NCBI GenBank assembly: GCA_017646625.1
Contig: JAGCMF010000017.1
Span: 1 to 51,016, forward strand
Length of the DNA: 51,016 nt
Reading direction: 5' to 3'
DNA from: Alistipes sp.
GTDB taxonomy: Bacteria; Bacteroidota; Bacteroidia; Bacteroidales; Rikenellaceae
Made by a program: the position numbers and the translations under genes. Below the pieces are notes generated by a model. That model saw only the letters and a program-made list of their open reading frames with translations, ran no database searches and was not told where the DNA came from. Positions 42,341 through 51,016 of the stretch are shown here, piece after piece (positions within the stretch are counted from its first letter, which is position 1; each line of letters begins with the position of its first letter).

Positions 42341-44254
42341 ATGAAACGTACTATCATAGACCTTTTTGAGGGTTCTGTAGCCAAATATGCAGATAAGGAG
42401 TTTCTCTTGGAGAAGCACGATGGCAAGTTCCTTCCAACGACATATAGCGAGACAAAGCGCATAGCCTTGAGGGTTGGTGCGGGTCTTGCGGCCCTGGGCA
42501 TAGAACGTGGCGACCGCGTATCTATCCTTGCCGAGGGTTGTAACAACTGGATAATCTCGGAGCTCGGCTTGCTTTATGCTGGTGCCATCAGCGTGCCACT
42601 ATCTATCAAGCTCGAGGAGGCCAACGACCTTCTTTTCCGTCTACGCCACTCCGATGCCAAGCTCATCTTCGTGTCGAAGCACCAGCTTAAGAAGATACGT
42701 AGCATCGCTGGCGAGCTCAATGACCTGAAGCACATTGTAGTATGGGGAGATGTTGAGGGTGGTCTACGCGATGGTGAGATATCGTTAGAGAGTCTTGTGG
42801 CTCTTGGCGAGGAGTACCTTAAGGCCCATGAGGAGGCCTTTTTGGCTATCGGCATGTCGCTGCAGAACGATGACATAGCCACCATAACCTACACCTCGGG
42901 CACCACCGCTGACCCCAAGGGTGTGGTACTCACACACCGCAACTACACAGCGAATGTTGAGCAGGCGTTGTCTGTGGTATCCATACCATCATCATGGCGT
43001 ACGCTTATCATCCTACCTCTCGACCACTGCTTCGCACATGTCGTAGGCTTCTACATCATGATTGCCTGTGGTGCGTCGGTGGCGACTACCGAGGTTGGCC
43101 GCACGCCTATGGAGACGCTTAAGAACATACCTCTAAACATCAAGGAGGTACGCCCACACTTCCTTCTCTCTGTGCCAGCTCTCGCGAAGAACTTCCGCAA
43201 GAATATCGAGACATCAATACGCAAGAAGGGTAAGGGTACAGAACGTCTCTTCAACTTTGCGCTTAAGACGTCGTACGCCTATCAGGCGGATGGCTACAGC
43301 AAGGGTCGTGGCTGGCGCTGCATGCTCAAGCCTCTTGTGGCACTCTTCGACAAGATACTATACTCGAAGGTCCGCGAGGCCTTTGGTGGGGAGTTGCAGT
43401 TCTTCATCGGTGGCGGTGCACTTCTGGACAGCGAGCTACAGAGGTTCTTCTATGCCATAGGCATCCCTATGTTCCAGGGCTATGGTCTCTCGGAGGCTAC
43501 GCCTGTAATCTCAACAAATGCACCCTCAAAGGGCAACCACCGCTTCGGCTCATCGGGTCGTCTTGTGCAGCCACTTGAGATAAAGATTATGGACAGTGAT
43601 GGTAAGGAGCTTCCCACAGGCCAGAAGGGTGAGATTGTCATCAAGGGTGAGAATGTTATGGCTGGCTACTGGAAGAACCCCGAGTCTACTGCCGACACTG
43701 TACGTGACGGATGGCTCTACACGGGAGATATGGGATATATGTCAAAGGATAACTTCCTATATGTGTTGGGCCGCTTCAAGAGCCTTCTCATCTCGAGTGA
43801 TGGCGAGAAGTATAGCCCCGAGGGCATGGAGGAGGCTATCGTCGACAAGTCACCATATATCGACCAGGTTATTGTCTACAACAACCAGTCTCCCTACACC
43901 ATTGCTCTTGCTGTGGCTTCGAAGGATAACCTCAACCGCACCCTCGATGAACGTGGCATCACGGGCGAGCAGCGCTATAGCGAGGCGGCGAAGATTATCG
44001 CTGCGGAGGTTGCGAAGTATCGTAGCGGAGGTGTTTATGCCAACGAGTTCCCTGACAGATGGGTGCCTGCGGTTATTGCACTTGCCGACGAGGCCTTTAC
44101 GGAGCAGAATGGACTCGTTAACAGCACCATGAAGGTTGTGCGTAATAAGGTTGAGAAGCACTTTGCCGCAGCCTTAGAGCACGCCTACACTGCCGAGGGC
44201 AAGGCCATAGATAATGCCCGCAACATCGAGGCTCTACGCAAGCTTCTCGGATAG
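42341..44254 (+). CDS. Long-chain acyl-CoA synthetase (AMP-forming), 637 aa
   Basis: ANL-superfamily adenylating enzyme, FadD-like, activating fatty acids to acyl-CoA. The P-loop TITYTSGTTADPKGVVLTHRN is present. MFQGYGLSEATPVIST, WLYTGDMGYM, and the hinge YVLGRFKSLLISSDGEKYSPEGMEEAI are also present; the usual catalytic Lys near the C-terminus cannot be fixed with certainty. At 637 residues it matches the bacterial LACS type with a lid insertion. It has no obvious -7 box in the 95-bp spacer, so it may depend on read-through or a weak promoter. Confidence 0.92.
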   Translation: MKRTIIDLFEGSVAKYADKEFLLEKHDGKFLPTTYSETKRIALRVGAGLAALGIERGDRVSILAEGCNNWIISELGLLYAGAISVPLSIKLEEANDLLFRLRHSDAKLIFVSKHQLKKIRSIAGELNDLKHIVVWGDVEGGLRDGEISLESLVALGEEYLKAHEEAFLAIGMSLQNDDIATITYTSGTTADPKGVVLTHRNYTANVEQALSVVSIPSSWRTLIILPLDHCFAHVVGFYIMIACGASVATTEVGRTPMETLKNIPLNIKEVRPHFLLSVPALAKNFRKNIETSIRKKGKGTERLFNFALKTSYAYQADGYSKGRGWRCMLKPLVALFDKILYSKVREAFGGELQFFIGGGALLDSELQRFFYAIGIPMFQGYGLSEATPVISTNAPSKGNHRFGSSGRLVQPLEIKIMDSDGKELPTGQKGEIVIKGENVMAGYWKNPESTADTVRDGWLYTGDMGYMSKDNFLYVLGRFKSLLISSDGEKYSPEGMEEAIVDKSPYIDQVIVYNNQSPYTIALAVASKDNLNRTLDERGITGEQRYSEAAKIIAAEVAKYRSGGVYANEFPDRWVPAVIALADEAFTEQNGLVNSTMKVVRNKVEKHFAAALEHAYTAEGKAIDNARNIEALRKLLG

Positions 44255-44276
44255 CCGTGAGATGTGCTATACAATA

Positions 44277-44313
44277 GATAATGGGTTGCCAATGGCAACC
44301 CATTATCTTTATT
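44277..44313 (+). terminator. Terminator of the acyl-CoA synthetase gene
   Basis: Perfect 14-base stem GATAATGGGTTGCC (44277-44290) / 44294-44307, loop AAT, then TTTATT. Confidence 0.92.
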
Positions 44314-44377
44314 AGGTTATATAGCAAGAGATAATTCTAGCTGAACTACTAGATCTCCTTATTACACCACCTTAAAG

Positions 44378-44525
44378 AGGTAGATGCGCCGTTATGATAA
44401 ATTATTTGTTGTCAGAATGGTGCAGATACAATGCTCGGCGAATTTCGAGGCGATGGGCTGTACTTTAGCGTACTGCCCATTGCCAAGATAATTCGTTAGC
44501 AGAAGTAGATGCGCCATTATCACAA
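44378..44525. repeat. Diverged copy of the 126-bp dispersed repeat
   Basis: Core TAGATGCGCC occurs at 44381 and again at 44506, 125 bases apart, mirroring the 126-bp period at 11843-12160. In between, CGATGGGCTGTACTTTAGCG aligns with CGATGGGTAGTACTTGACG of the array, and TTGTTGTCAGAATGGTGCAGAT with TTATCGTCAGAGTGACGTAGAT. The hairpin is conserved: GGGCTGTAC (44455-44463) / GTACTGCCC (44470-44478) pairs at 8 of 9 positions although the loop and inner bases changed. It lies between two converging genes, like the array. Confidence 0.75.
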
Positions 44526-44538
44526 CAAAGAACCTAGA

Positions 44539-45024
44539 CTATAGGTAGTAATATATATTATCATAGTCAAATACATCTACCGTCTCGCGCAGCAGTGTGC
44601 CATCCTCATCATAGTCGAGGTCTATATCCGTGAGAAGGCCATTTATAACCACCTCTGTCTCTATGAAGTAGAGGGTGCTGGCATTGTTACGCTCGAGGCG
44701 TTCTACATCATCCACAGGTGCCTGTGCACCATATGACGACTCGAAGGCTGTGCGCACAACCTGTGGCAACTCACTATAGGCGATATCGTACTTTGTCATT
44801 ACCCACACACCACTCTTATACCACGCCTCGCAATCACCATGCTGGCCAGGGATATGAAAATCGGCAACCTGATATCCGCGCCTCTTCTCCCACTCTACAT
44901 CCACCGCTGTGGGATAGCGGTCATAGAAGGCGTCGCGCAACGATGTTGGGGCCTTGTAGTCGTCGCAGCCGACAACCATAGCGGCCGCCACGAACAATAT
45001 TACTGCAAACATTAACTTTCTCAT
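44539..45024 (-). CDS. PepSY-like lipoprotein (DUF2874-type), 161 aa
   Basis: Lipoprotein signal MRKLMFAVILFVAAAMVVGC with lipobox V-V-G-C at Cys20. Two PepSY-like half-repeats follow: LRDAFYDRYPTAVDVEWEKRRGYQVADFHIPG...CEAWYKSGVWVMTKYDI and LPQVVRTAFESSYGAQAPVDDVERLERN...YFIETEV. The 'P.A..VEW....Y.V.F......AWY...G.W' pattern is that of Bacteroidetes PepSY-like (beta-lactamase-inhibitor-like) proteins, which are periplasmic. Role unknown. It is encoded 52 bp after a second protein of the same family on the same strand, downstream of a two-component system. Confidence 0.8.
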   Translation of the reverse strand: MRKLMFAVILFVAAAMVVGCDDYKAPTSLRDAFYDRYPTAVDVEWEKRRGYQVADFHIPGQHGDCEAWYKSGVWVMTKYDIAYSELPQVVRTAFESSYGAQAPVDDVERLERNNASTLYFIETEVVINGLLTDIDLDYDEDGTLLRETVDVFDYDNIYYYL

Positions 45025-45076
45025 ACCTCTTATATACTATTATTTAAATTTACCACTATGGGCAAACTCTACTATA

Positions 45077-45520
45077 TTAGTCGTCTATATCTACAAGTCT
45101 AAAGCTTCCGTCGAATGTGAGCTCGAGGCCACCAGTCATCTTTGCCTCCCACTCGCCATGCTCACGCTTAAGCTCCGTAATCTTATTTCCGGGATAGTTA
45201 TTCTTCACATAGTCAGCAATCTCTGTTGGCACAAGGTTGTTAGGCACAGCAGAATAACGGCAGTCGAGTTCCTTCCAATCGCCATTGCCATCGAACTCAA
45301 GTTTCGTGCCCGACATAAAGACAACCTTATACTCATCATTGATTAGGCCATCGTCGAATGTGATGTGCGACACCTGCTCCTTGGCGAAGTTCTCGGCGAT
45401 GAAGTTCTGCGCAGCAGCAGGAAGCTCATCGTAGCGTATTGGGCGGTCATCATCATTAGCACCAAATGCAATCCCTGAAGTTGATAGTAGCATAGCTGCA
45501 AAAATCATAATCTTTTTCAT
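45077..45520 (-). CDS. PepSY-like secreted protein (DUF2874-type), 147 aa
   Basis: Signal peptide MKKIMIFAAMLLSTSGIAFG, then two PepSY-like halves: YDELPAAAQNFIAENFAKEQVSHITFDDGLINDEYKVVFMSGTKLEFDGNGDWKELDC and VPTEIADYVKNNYPGNKITELKREHGEWEAKMTGGLELTFDGSFRLVDIDD. The 'LP..A..FI...F....V..I' and 'G..LEFD..G.W..LDC' motifs are clear. Such genes often neighbour HisKA/OmpR two-component systems in Bacteroidetes and are thought to be regulated by them; here the system ends about 180 bp upstream, separated by a terminator. A GACCTTTG near-match to the -7 box lies at 45564-45571. Confidence 0.85.
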   Translation of the reverse strand: MKKIMIFAAMLLSTSGIAFGANDDDRPIRYDELPAAAQNFIAENFAKEQVSHITFDDGLINDEYKVVFMSGTKLEFDGNGDWKELDCRYSAVPNNLVPTEIADYVKNNYPGNKITELKREHGEWEAKMTGGLELTFDGSFRLVDIDD

Positions 45521-45643
45521 AGTCTATAGTTTTTAGGTTTACACATTTTTTATTTTCCTACTGCAAAGGTCGTACACAATTTTGAAACAAATTTGAAATT
45601 TTCGCCTCAAAGAGTAAAAAAATCACTTTTTTGACGCCTGGGG

Positions 45644-45677
45644 TAAAAAAATCCCCCACCGAGGGCGGTGGAGGAGT
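45644..45677 (-). terminator. Terminator of the response regulator-kinase operon
   Basis: CCACCG-CCCT-CGGTGG with flanking G/C pairs, followed on the minus strand by TTTTTTT. Confidence 0.8.
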
Positions 45678-45702
45678 AGTATTTTGTACTGGGGAGGGAG
45701 TG

Positions 45703-46980
45703 CTAATTGAACTCTACGGTGAAGGTGTGATGCTGCACAGCGTAGCCATACCTCACATTGTAACCGTAGTGGTCACATATGGATTTCACTATAGCAAGAC
45801 CAAGGCCTGTGCCTGTACCCGCCTCGTGCGAGGCAAAGGTGTAGAAGCGGTCGAAGAGACGTGCGCCATCCAGAGGCTTATCGCCCACATTCGACACCTT
45901 GAGCATGCCATCACCAAGCCTCACCTCTATCACACTACCCTCCATGCCATGCACAAAGGCATTCTTAACAAGGTTAAGGATGAGGATGCGGGCCAACGAC
46001 TCGCTAACATATATATATAGGTGTTCATCTGCCGTGACCACACACTTCATACCCTTCGCCGCATATATCTCGTTGCACGACTCAACAACCTCCTCAAGTA
46101 TTGGCACAAGGTCTACATCCTCGCTTGCTGCCACCTCACCACTATCTATGCGTGCAAGTTGCAACAACGTGCGGTTAAGGCGTATGCTGTGGCGCAACGA
46201 ATGGTCAATCTTAACAAGCTCCTCAAGCTGCTGCTCCGTGGGGTTTGTGTAGTTTATGAGGTGCTCAACACGGTTGCTTATCACAGCAAGAGGTGTCTGC
46301 AACTCATGCGAGGCGTTGCCTATAAACTGTTTCTGCGCATCGAACATCGCCTCGGAACGATCTACGGCACTCTGCGCCGCCTCATTCAACTTACGTAACT
46401 CGGTGATATCCGTATCATTAGGTACACACACATGCCTACTACCAGGGATATAGCCATCAAGCCACTTAAGCAGCGCATAGAGAGGCTGCAGCGTGCGTCG
46501 CATGCTCAATGTGGCAACCACGATTACGACAATGATGAGTATGGCAAATAGCGACACAAGACTCCATAGCACCGTCTCAATGAGGTCATCCTTCTCGAAG
46601 GTGGGTGTGGCGAGCTCTAAAAGCAGATAGCGACCCTCGCCATCCTGAAAAGCCACAGTCATGACACGCGCTGGCTCATCCTCACCCTTCTCGGGGATAT
46701 ATACCTCCTCGTCACGAAACATCGGCTCAAGGTACCTCCTGGCCACATGTTCCTCTACAGGCTGAAGCGTATAGCTGTTGTTCGAGCCACTATTTAGTGC
46801 CGGCAGCTGCCTACCCTCACAACAGCGATCCTTGATAAGTGAGGCATACTCCTCCAGAGCCTCATCCACCTCGGCGTTTATCTCACGCGTGAGGGTGTAG
46901 CAGAAGAATGTTGCCCACAGCACCATGAGTGGCAGGAGCCACGCTGTGAGCACAAGAAGTATTCGTGTTGTGAGTTTCAT
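45703..46980 (-). CDS. Membrane sensor histidine kinase (HisKA/HATPase), 425 aa
   Basis: Two membrane helices (about residues 8-30 and 137-160) flank a ~105-residue periplasmic sensor containing a CC pair at 53-54 (DRCCEGRQ) and acidic stretches. The cytoplasmic part has a HAMP-like helix, the phosphorylated His225 in GNASHELQTPLAVISNRVEHL, an N box in LILNLVKNAFVHG and GTGTGLGLAIVKSIC (G2). It is encoded two bases after the response regulator, response regulator first. The sensed signal is unknown; the adjacent PepSY-like secreted proteins are plausible partners. Confidence 0.92.
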   Translation of the reverse strand: MKLTTRILLVLTAWLLPLMVLWATFFCYTLTREINAEVDEALEEYASLIKDRCCEGRQLPALNSGSNNSYTLQPVEEHVARRYLEPMFRDEEVYIPEKGEDEPARVMTVAFQDGEGRYLLLELATPTFEKDDLIETVLWSLVSLFAILIIVVIVVATLSMRRTLQPLYALLKWLDGYIPGSRHVCVPNDTDITELRKLNEAAQSAVDRSEAMFDAQKQFIGNASHELQTPLAVISNRVEHLINYTNPTEQQLEELVKIDHSLRHSIRLNRTLLQLARIDSGEVAASEDVDLVPILEEVVESCNEIYAAKGMKCVVTADEHLYIYVSESLARILILNLVKNAFVHGMEGSVIEVRLGDGMLKVSNVGDKPLDGARLFDRFYTFASHEAGTGTGLGLAIVKSICDHYGYNVRYGYAVQHHTFTVEFN

Positions 46981-46982
46981 AG

Positions 46983-47669
46983 TTATTCCTTATCAGAAAG
47001 CGTCAGTTTATAGCCAAATCCATATACCGAACGAATCATAATGTCGGCACCCGCCTCATCGAGCTTACGACGCAGGTTCTTAATCTGGGCGTAGACGAAG
47101 TGGAAGTTATCGGACTCATCGGCATAATCACCCCACACGGCCTCGGCGAGTACCACCTTATCTACAAGGTGATTAGGGCGCTGCATGAAGTATAGCAGCA
47201 CGTCGAACTCCTTCTTGAGCAACTCCACCCTACTGCCGGCGATTGTAACGATACGCGAGGCGGGGTCAAGCGATATATTGCCCATATCTATGGTCAGCTG
47301 CCCACCCGTCTTACCACGGCGTAGCACACTGCGCACACGTGCCACAAGCTCCGACATATGGAAGGGTTTGGGCAGATAGTCGTCAGCACCGAGCTCAAGG
47401 CCTGCAACACGGTCGTCGACAGAGTCACGTGCCGAGATTATTATCACATTCTCTCTGCGCGACATATCGCGTAGGCGCTTGAGGATATCAAGGCCCGAGC
47501 CGCCAGGGAGCATTATATCGAGGAGTATGCAGTCATAGTTATACCCCGCAACCTTTGTCTCGGCAGCGATGTAGTCGGCGGCAGACTCAACGACATAACC
47601 CTCATTAACCAAAGCTCGTTCTATAAGCTCGCGAAGCGATGGTTCATCCTCTATAATCAATATCTTCAT
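46983..47669 (-). CDS. OmpR/PhoB-family response regulator, 228 aa
   Basis: Receiver domain MKILIIEDEPSLRELIERAL with phospho-acceptor Asp51 in CILLDIMLPGGSG and Lys in GADDYLPKPF. The C-terminal winged helix (about residues 130-225) has VELLKKEFDVLLYFMQRPNHLVDKVVLAEAVWGDY, then VYAQIKNLRRKLDEAG and IRSVYGFGYKL. It is the first gene of the operon with the HisKA kinase. A TACCTTTG sequence at 47674-47681 on the minus strand lies unusually close (4 bases) to the start codon. Confidence 0.94.
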   Translation of the reverse strand: MKILIIEDEPSLRELIERALVNEGYVVESAADYIAAETKVAGYNYDCILLDIMLPGGSGLDILKRLRDMSRRENVIIISARDSVDDRVAGLELGADDYLPKPFHMSELVARVRSVLRRGKTGGQLTIDMGNISLDPASRIVTIAGSRVELLKKEFDVLLYFMQRPNHLVDKVVLAEAVWGDYADESDNFHFVYAQIKNLRRKLDEAGADIMIRSVYGFGYKLTLSDKE

Positions 47670-47777
47670 ACTCCAAAGGTAGTCAAAAATTCTGAAATAG
47701 AGTTAAAATAGAAGCTATATCTACAAGATGAGACCATATTTTTTTGTGCCGAGTCTACCGATTACAAAAAAAATGTA

Positions 47778-47785
47778 TATCTTTG
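47778..47785 (+). promoter_or_regulatory. -7 box (TATCTTTG) for the GNAT-like gene
   Basis: TATCTTTG, 38 bases before the ATG at 47824, in the region divergent from the response regulator. Confidence 0.6.
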
Positions 47786-47823
47786 TATGTCTGTACCCGT
47801 GACCTAAAAACTGAAAATGAATT

Positions 47824-49068
47824 ATGGTAACGACGAAATATACTCTTATAGAGGTTAAGTCCAGCGACAAGCGCATAGAACGCGAGTTTATAGACCTACC
47901 TAAAAAAATTTACAAGGGAAATCCCAACTGGGTATGCCCCTTTGACGACTCTATACGTGCAGTTTTTGATCCCGCAAAGAATAAGTTATTTGCTGAAGGT
48001 GAGGCTATCCGCTGGGTGGCACACAACGCCGAGGGCGAGTGCGTAGGCCGCATCGCAGCATTCTACGATAATAGTCACGCCTATGGTTATGAGCAGCCCA
48101 CAGGTGGCTGTGGCTTCTTCGAGGCCATCGATGACCAGGCGTTAGCAAACACCCTCTTCGACGCAGCACGCGACTGGCTGAAGCAGCGTGGCATGGAGGC
48201 GATGGATGGACCCATAAACTTCGGATCGCGCGATGCATGGTGGGGTCTGCTTGTCGAGGGCTACGAGTTCCAACCCCTCTTCGAGAACCCATACCACCCA
48301 CCCTACTACAAGGAGCTATTCGAGAACTACGGCTTCCAGAACTACTTCAACCAGAATACCTATGTCTGGAATATCGACGATGACGACGTCAACGAGGTTG
48401 TATACGACCGTGTAAAACGCCTTATGTCGACGCCTGGATACCGCTTCGCGCCTATAGGCAACGAGGATCTATACTCGGCAGTGGAGAAGGTACGCACGAT
48501 ATACAACAAGGCGTGGGCACTATTCACCGGCGTGCAGCCCATGGCCTCGGAGGAGGCACGTCAGATGGCCGACACCATGCGTCCCATCATCGACCGTAAC
48601 CTTATATACTTCGCCTACTTTAACGACGAGCCTATCGGCTTCTTCATCATGGTACCCGACCTTAACCGCCTAATAGGCAAGTACAACGGTAAGTTCGGCA
48701 TCATAAACAAGCTACGCATGATGTGGGACCTCAAGGTACGCAAGAGCTGTGACCGCATCTTCGCCATCATCTTCGGCATAACACCCGAGTTCCAGGGCAA
48801 GGGTGTAGAGTCGGGATTCATGAAGGCGATGCTCGACAACTACATACGTACCGACCGCAACAGGTATAAATCTGTGGAGCTCGCATGGATTGGCGACTTC
48901 AACCCCGTGATGAACCGCATGGTGGAACACTACATATGCGCACGCAAGCATAAGATGCACACCACCTACCGCTATCTCTTCGACCGCACAAAGGAGTTCA
49001 CACGCTGCCCACGCGTAGGCTTCAAGCCACGACCCAAGGGGCAGGAGGCAGCACAACCTAAAGAGTAA
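47824..49068 (+). CDS. GNAT-fold protein (N-acyltransferase-like), 414 aa
   Basis: A conserved bacterial protein with GNAT-like elements. The N-terminal half has FIDLPKKIYKGNPNWVCPFDDSIRAVFDPAKN and GECVGRIAAFYDN (strand with G-R-I-A). A conserved block, MDGPINFGSRDAWWGLLVEGYE...NPYHPPYYKELFENYGFQ, follows. The C-terminal half has a second acetyltransferase-like core: PIGFFIMVPDLN, then ITPEFQGKGVESGFMKAMLDN, matching the acyl-CoA-binding Q-x-x-G-x-G/A loop, and SVELAWIGDFNPVMNRMVEH. Substrate unknown. It precedes gcvT by 35 bp with no terminator or promoter seen between, so the two may be co-transcribed. Confidence 0.75.
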   Translation: MVTTKYTLIEVKSSDKRIEREFIDLPKKIYKGNPNWVCPFDDSIRAVFDPAKNKLFAEGEAIRWVAHNAEGECVGRIAAFYDNSHAYGYEQPTGGCGFFEAIDDQALANTLFDAARDWLKQRGMEAMDGPINFGSRDAWWGLLVEGYEFQPLFENPYHPPYYKELFENYGFQNYFNQNTYVWNIDDDDVNEVVYDRVKRLMSTPGYRFAPIGNEDLYSAVEKVRTIYNKAWALFTGVQPMASEEARQMADTMRPIIDRNLIYFAYFNDEPIGFFIMVPDLNRLIGKYNGKFGIINKLRMMWDLKVRKSCDRIFAIIFGITPEFQGKGVESGFMKAMLDNYIRTDRNRYKSVELAWIGDFNPVMNRMVEHYICARKHKMHTTYRYLFDRTKEFTRCPRVGFKPRPKGQEAAQPKE

Positions 49069-49103
49069 ACAGACTAAACATAACAACTAAAACTAAAGAC
49101 TAA

Positions 49104-50198
49104 ATGAAAACTACAGCATTCACAAAGTACCATATCGCCAATGGTGCAAAGATGGCAGAGTTCGCAGGCTACAACATGCCTATCGAGTTCTCGGGTATCA
49201 ACGACGAGCATATCAACGTACGCGAGAAGTGCGGCGTATTCGACGTTAGCCACATGGGCGAGATCTGGATTAAGGGTCCTCGCGCAACAGAGTTCTTGCA
49301 GCGCATAACAACAAACAACGTGTGCGACCTCTACGACGGCAAGGTGCAGTACACAACAATGCCTAACGGTAAGGGTGGTATCGTTGACGACATCCTCGTA
49401 TATCGCATCAACGAAGAGAAGTATATGCTCTGCGTAAATGCTGCCAACATCGAGAAGGACTGGGCACACATCTGCAAGCAGGGTGAGGAGTATGGCATGA
49501 AGGCTGGCGAGGAGCTCGAGAACAGCTCTGACAAGACAGCACAGCTCGCAATACAGGGTCCTTTGGCCATGAAGCTCGTGCAGAAGATGACCGAGGAGCA
49601 GGTAGAGGATATGGAGTACTACACATTCAAGATCTGCAAGGTTGCTGGCTGCGAGGTTATCCTCTCAACAACAGGCTACACAGGCTCTGGCGGTTGCGAG
49701 ATCTATATGTACAACGAGGATGCCGACACCATCTGGGAGGCAATGTGGAAGGTAGGCGAGGAGTTCGGTCTTAAGAACATCGGCCTCGGCGCACGCGACA
49801 CACTCCGTCTGGAGAAGGGCTTCTGCCTCTATGGCAACGACATCGACGACACAACATCGCCTATCGAGGCTGGCCTCAACTGGCTTACCAAGTTCGTTGA
49901 CAACAAGCCATTCATCGACCGTGAGCTCATGGAACGTCAGAAGAAGGAGGGTGTTAGCCGCAAGCTCGTAGGCTTCAAGCTCCTCGACCGTGGTGTGCCA
50001 CGCCACGAGTATGCACTTACTGACCTTGAGGGTAACCACATCGGTCACGTCACATCTGGTACTATGTCGCCATGCCTCAAGATTGGCGTCGGCATGGGTT
50101 ATGTTAAGCCAGAGTTCGCCAAGGCAGGCACACAGATAGCTGTCGAGGTGCGTGGTCGTCTGCTCAAGGCAGAGGTAGTACGTCTCCCATTCGTATAA
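49104..50198 (+). CDS. gcvT: Glycine cleavage system aminomethyltransferase (T protein), 364 aa
   Basis: Transfers the methylene group from the H-protein-bound intermediate to tetrahydrofolate, releasing ammonia. [36 protein letters not shown] and [15 protein letters not shown] match the family start. The catalytic Asp is in [60 protein letters not shown] and [21 protein letters not shown] follow. Length is standard. gcvH and gcvP are not present here; the E3 component (lpdA) lies at 26514-27893. Confidence 0.96.
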   Translation: MKTTAFTKYHIANGAKMAEFAGYNMPIEFSGINDEHINVREKCGVFDVSHMGEIWIKGPRATEFLQRITTNNVCDLYDGKVQYTTMPNGKGGIVDDILVYRINEEKYMLCVNAANIEKDWAHICKQGEEYGMKAGEELENSSDKTAQLAIQGPLAMKLVQKMTEEQVEDMEYYTFKICKVAGCEVILSTTGYTGSGGCEIYMYNEDADTIWEAMWKVGEEFGLKNIGLGARDTLRLEKGFCLYGNDIDDTTSPIEAGLNWLTKFVDNKPFIDRELMERQKKEGVSRKLVGFKLLDRGVPRHEYALTDLEGNHIGHVTSGTMSPCLKIGVGMGYVKPEFAKAGTQIAVEVRGRLLKAEVVRLPFV

Positions 50199-50207
50199 TA
50201 ATAACAG

Positions 50208-50256
50208 CGGGTATTCGACCTAAAAAGGGGTCTGAATACCCGTTTTCTTGTTTTTT
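50208..50256 (+). terminator. Terminator of gcvT
   Basis: CGGGTATTC (50208-50216) pairs with GAATACCCG (50234-50242), with an inner GACC/GGTC stem, followed by TTTTCTTGTTTTTT. Confidence 0.88.
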
Positions 50257-50301
50257 GCTTAAATTTTTCCACAAAGGAGGATATAATTAGGATAATTTGT
50301 C

Positions 50302-50309
50302 TATCTTTG
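50302..50309 (+). promoter_or_regulatory. -7 box (TATCTTTG) for gdhA
   Basis: TATCTTTG followed by a leader of about 80 bases to the ATG at 50395. Confidence 0.6.
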
Positions 50310-50373
50310 TGTAACTATTAGCAGACGAAAAGTATATCGTAAGATAAAAAGAATATAAATCATTTTTTAATAA

Positions 50374-51016
<643 letters not shown>

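Overview
The window looks like a chromosomal segment from a member of the order Bacteroidales (phylum Bacteroidota). Three things point there: many genes are preceded by the Bacteroidetes -7 box TAnnTTTG (often TATCTTTG), with a TTTG-like -33 box about 19-20 bases upstream; Shine-Dalgarno sites are generally absent; and the proteins include a BspA-type leucine-rich-repeat tail, a fimbrillin-like lipoprotein, a TonB receptor with an N-terminal carboxypeptidase-regulatory-like domain, PepSY-like secreted proteins and a eukaryote-type (GT3) glycogen synthase. I cannot assign a family or genus safely.

Layout. 1-2330 is an AT-rich accessory stretch: the end of an LRR protein, a small orphan gene, a broken small membrane ORF, and a toxin-antitoxin pair bracketed by two near-identical direct repeats. 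2328-6876 (minus) holds a fimbrillin/NUC-nuclease lipoprotein, a CE1-like esterase and an acyltransferase. 7033-11713 (plus) holds a YfcE-like phosphoesterase, a secreted alpha/beta hydrolase, a small membrane protein with MlaE/MlaF lipid transport, and gap. A 126-bp tandem repeat follows. 12167-20459 (minus) is a long elongasome operon, mreB-mreC-mreD-mrdA-rodA, continuing into surE and a NarL-type two-component pair. 20711-23067 is gpsA-pgi. The RNase P RNA gene (about 23130-23475, minus) is next, then dnaK, a small secreted protein, lpdA and a C69 dipeptidase, all minus. 29690-36273 has the YggS-type PLP protein, an unlisted 44-aa membrane-type protein (minus), truA, prfC, a His-rich small protein and a TonB receptor. 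A MATE transporter (minus) follows, then a 1414-aa glycogen synthase-phosphorylase fusion and an acyl-CoA synthetase. 44539-47669 (minus) has two PepSY-like secreted proteins and an OmpR/HisKA two-component system. The window ends with a GNAT-like protein, gcvT and the start of gdhA.

How the genes work together. Most are core functions: cell elongation, central carbon metabolism, glycogen turnover, translation termination, tRNA modification and protein folding. The less ordinary signals are non-coding or small: a diverged family of ~126-bp structured repeats at two loci with probable fragments at a third; a toxin-antitoxin module behaving like a repeat-flanked cassette; a 22-bp inverted-repeat element near 33300; a cluster of TGnCA half-sites upstream of dnaK; and a two-component system attached to the end of the cell-shape operon.
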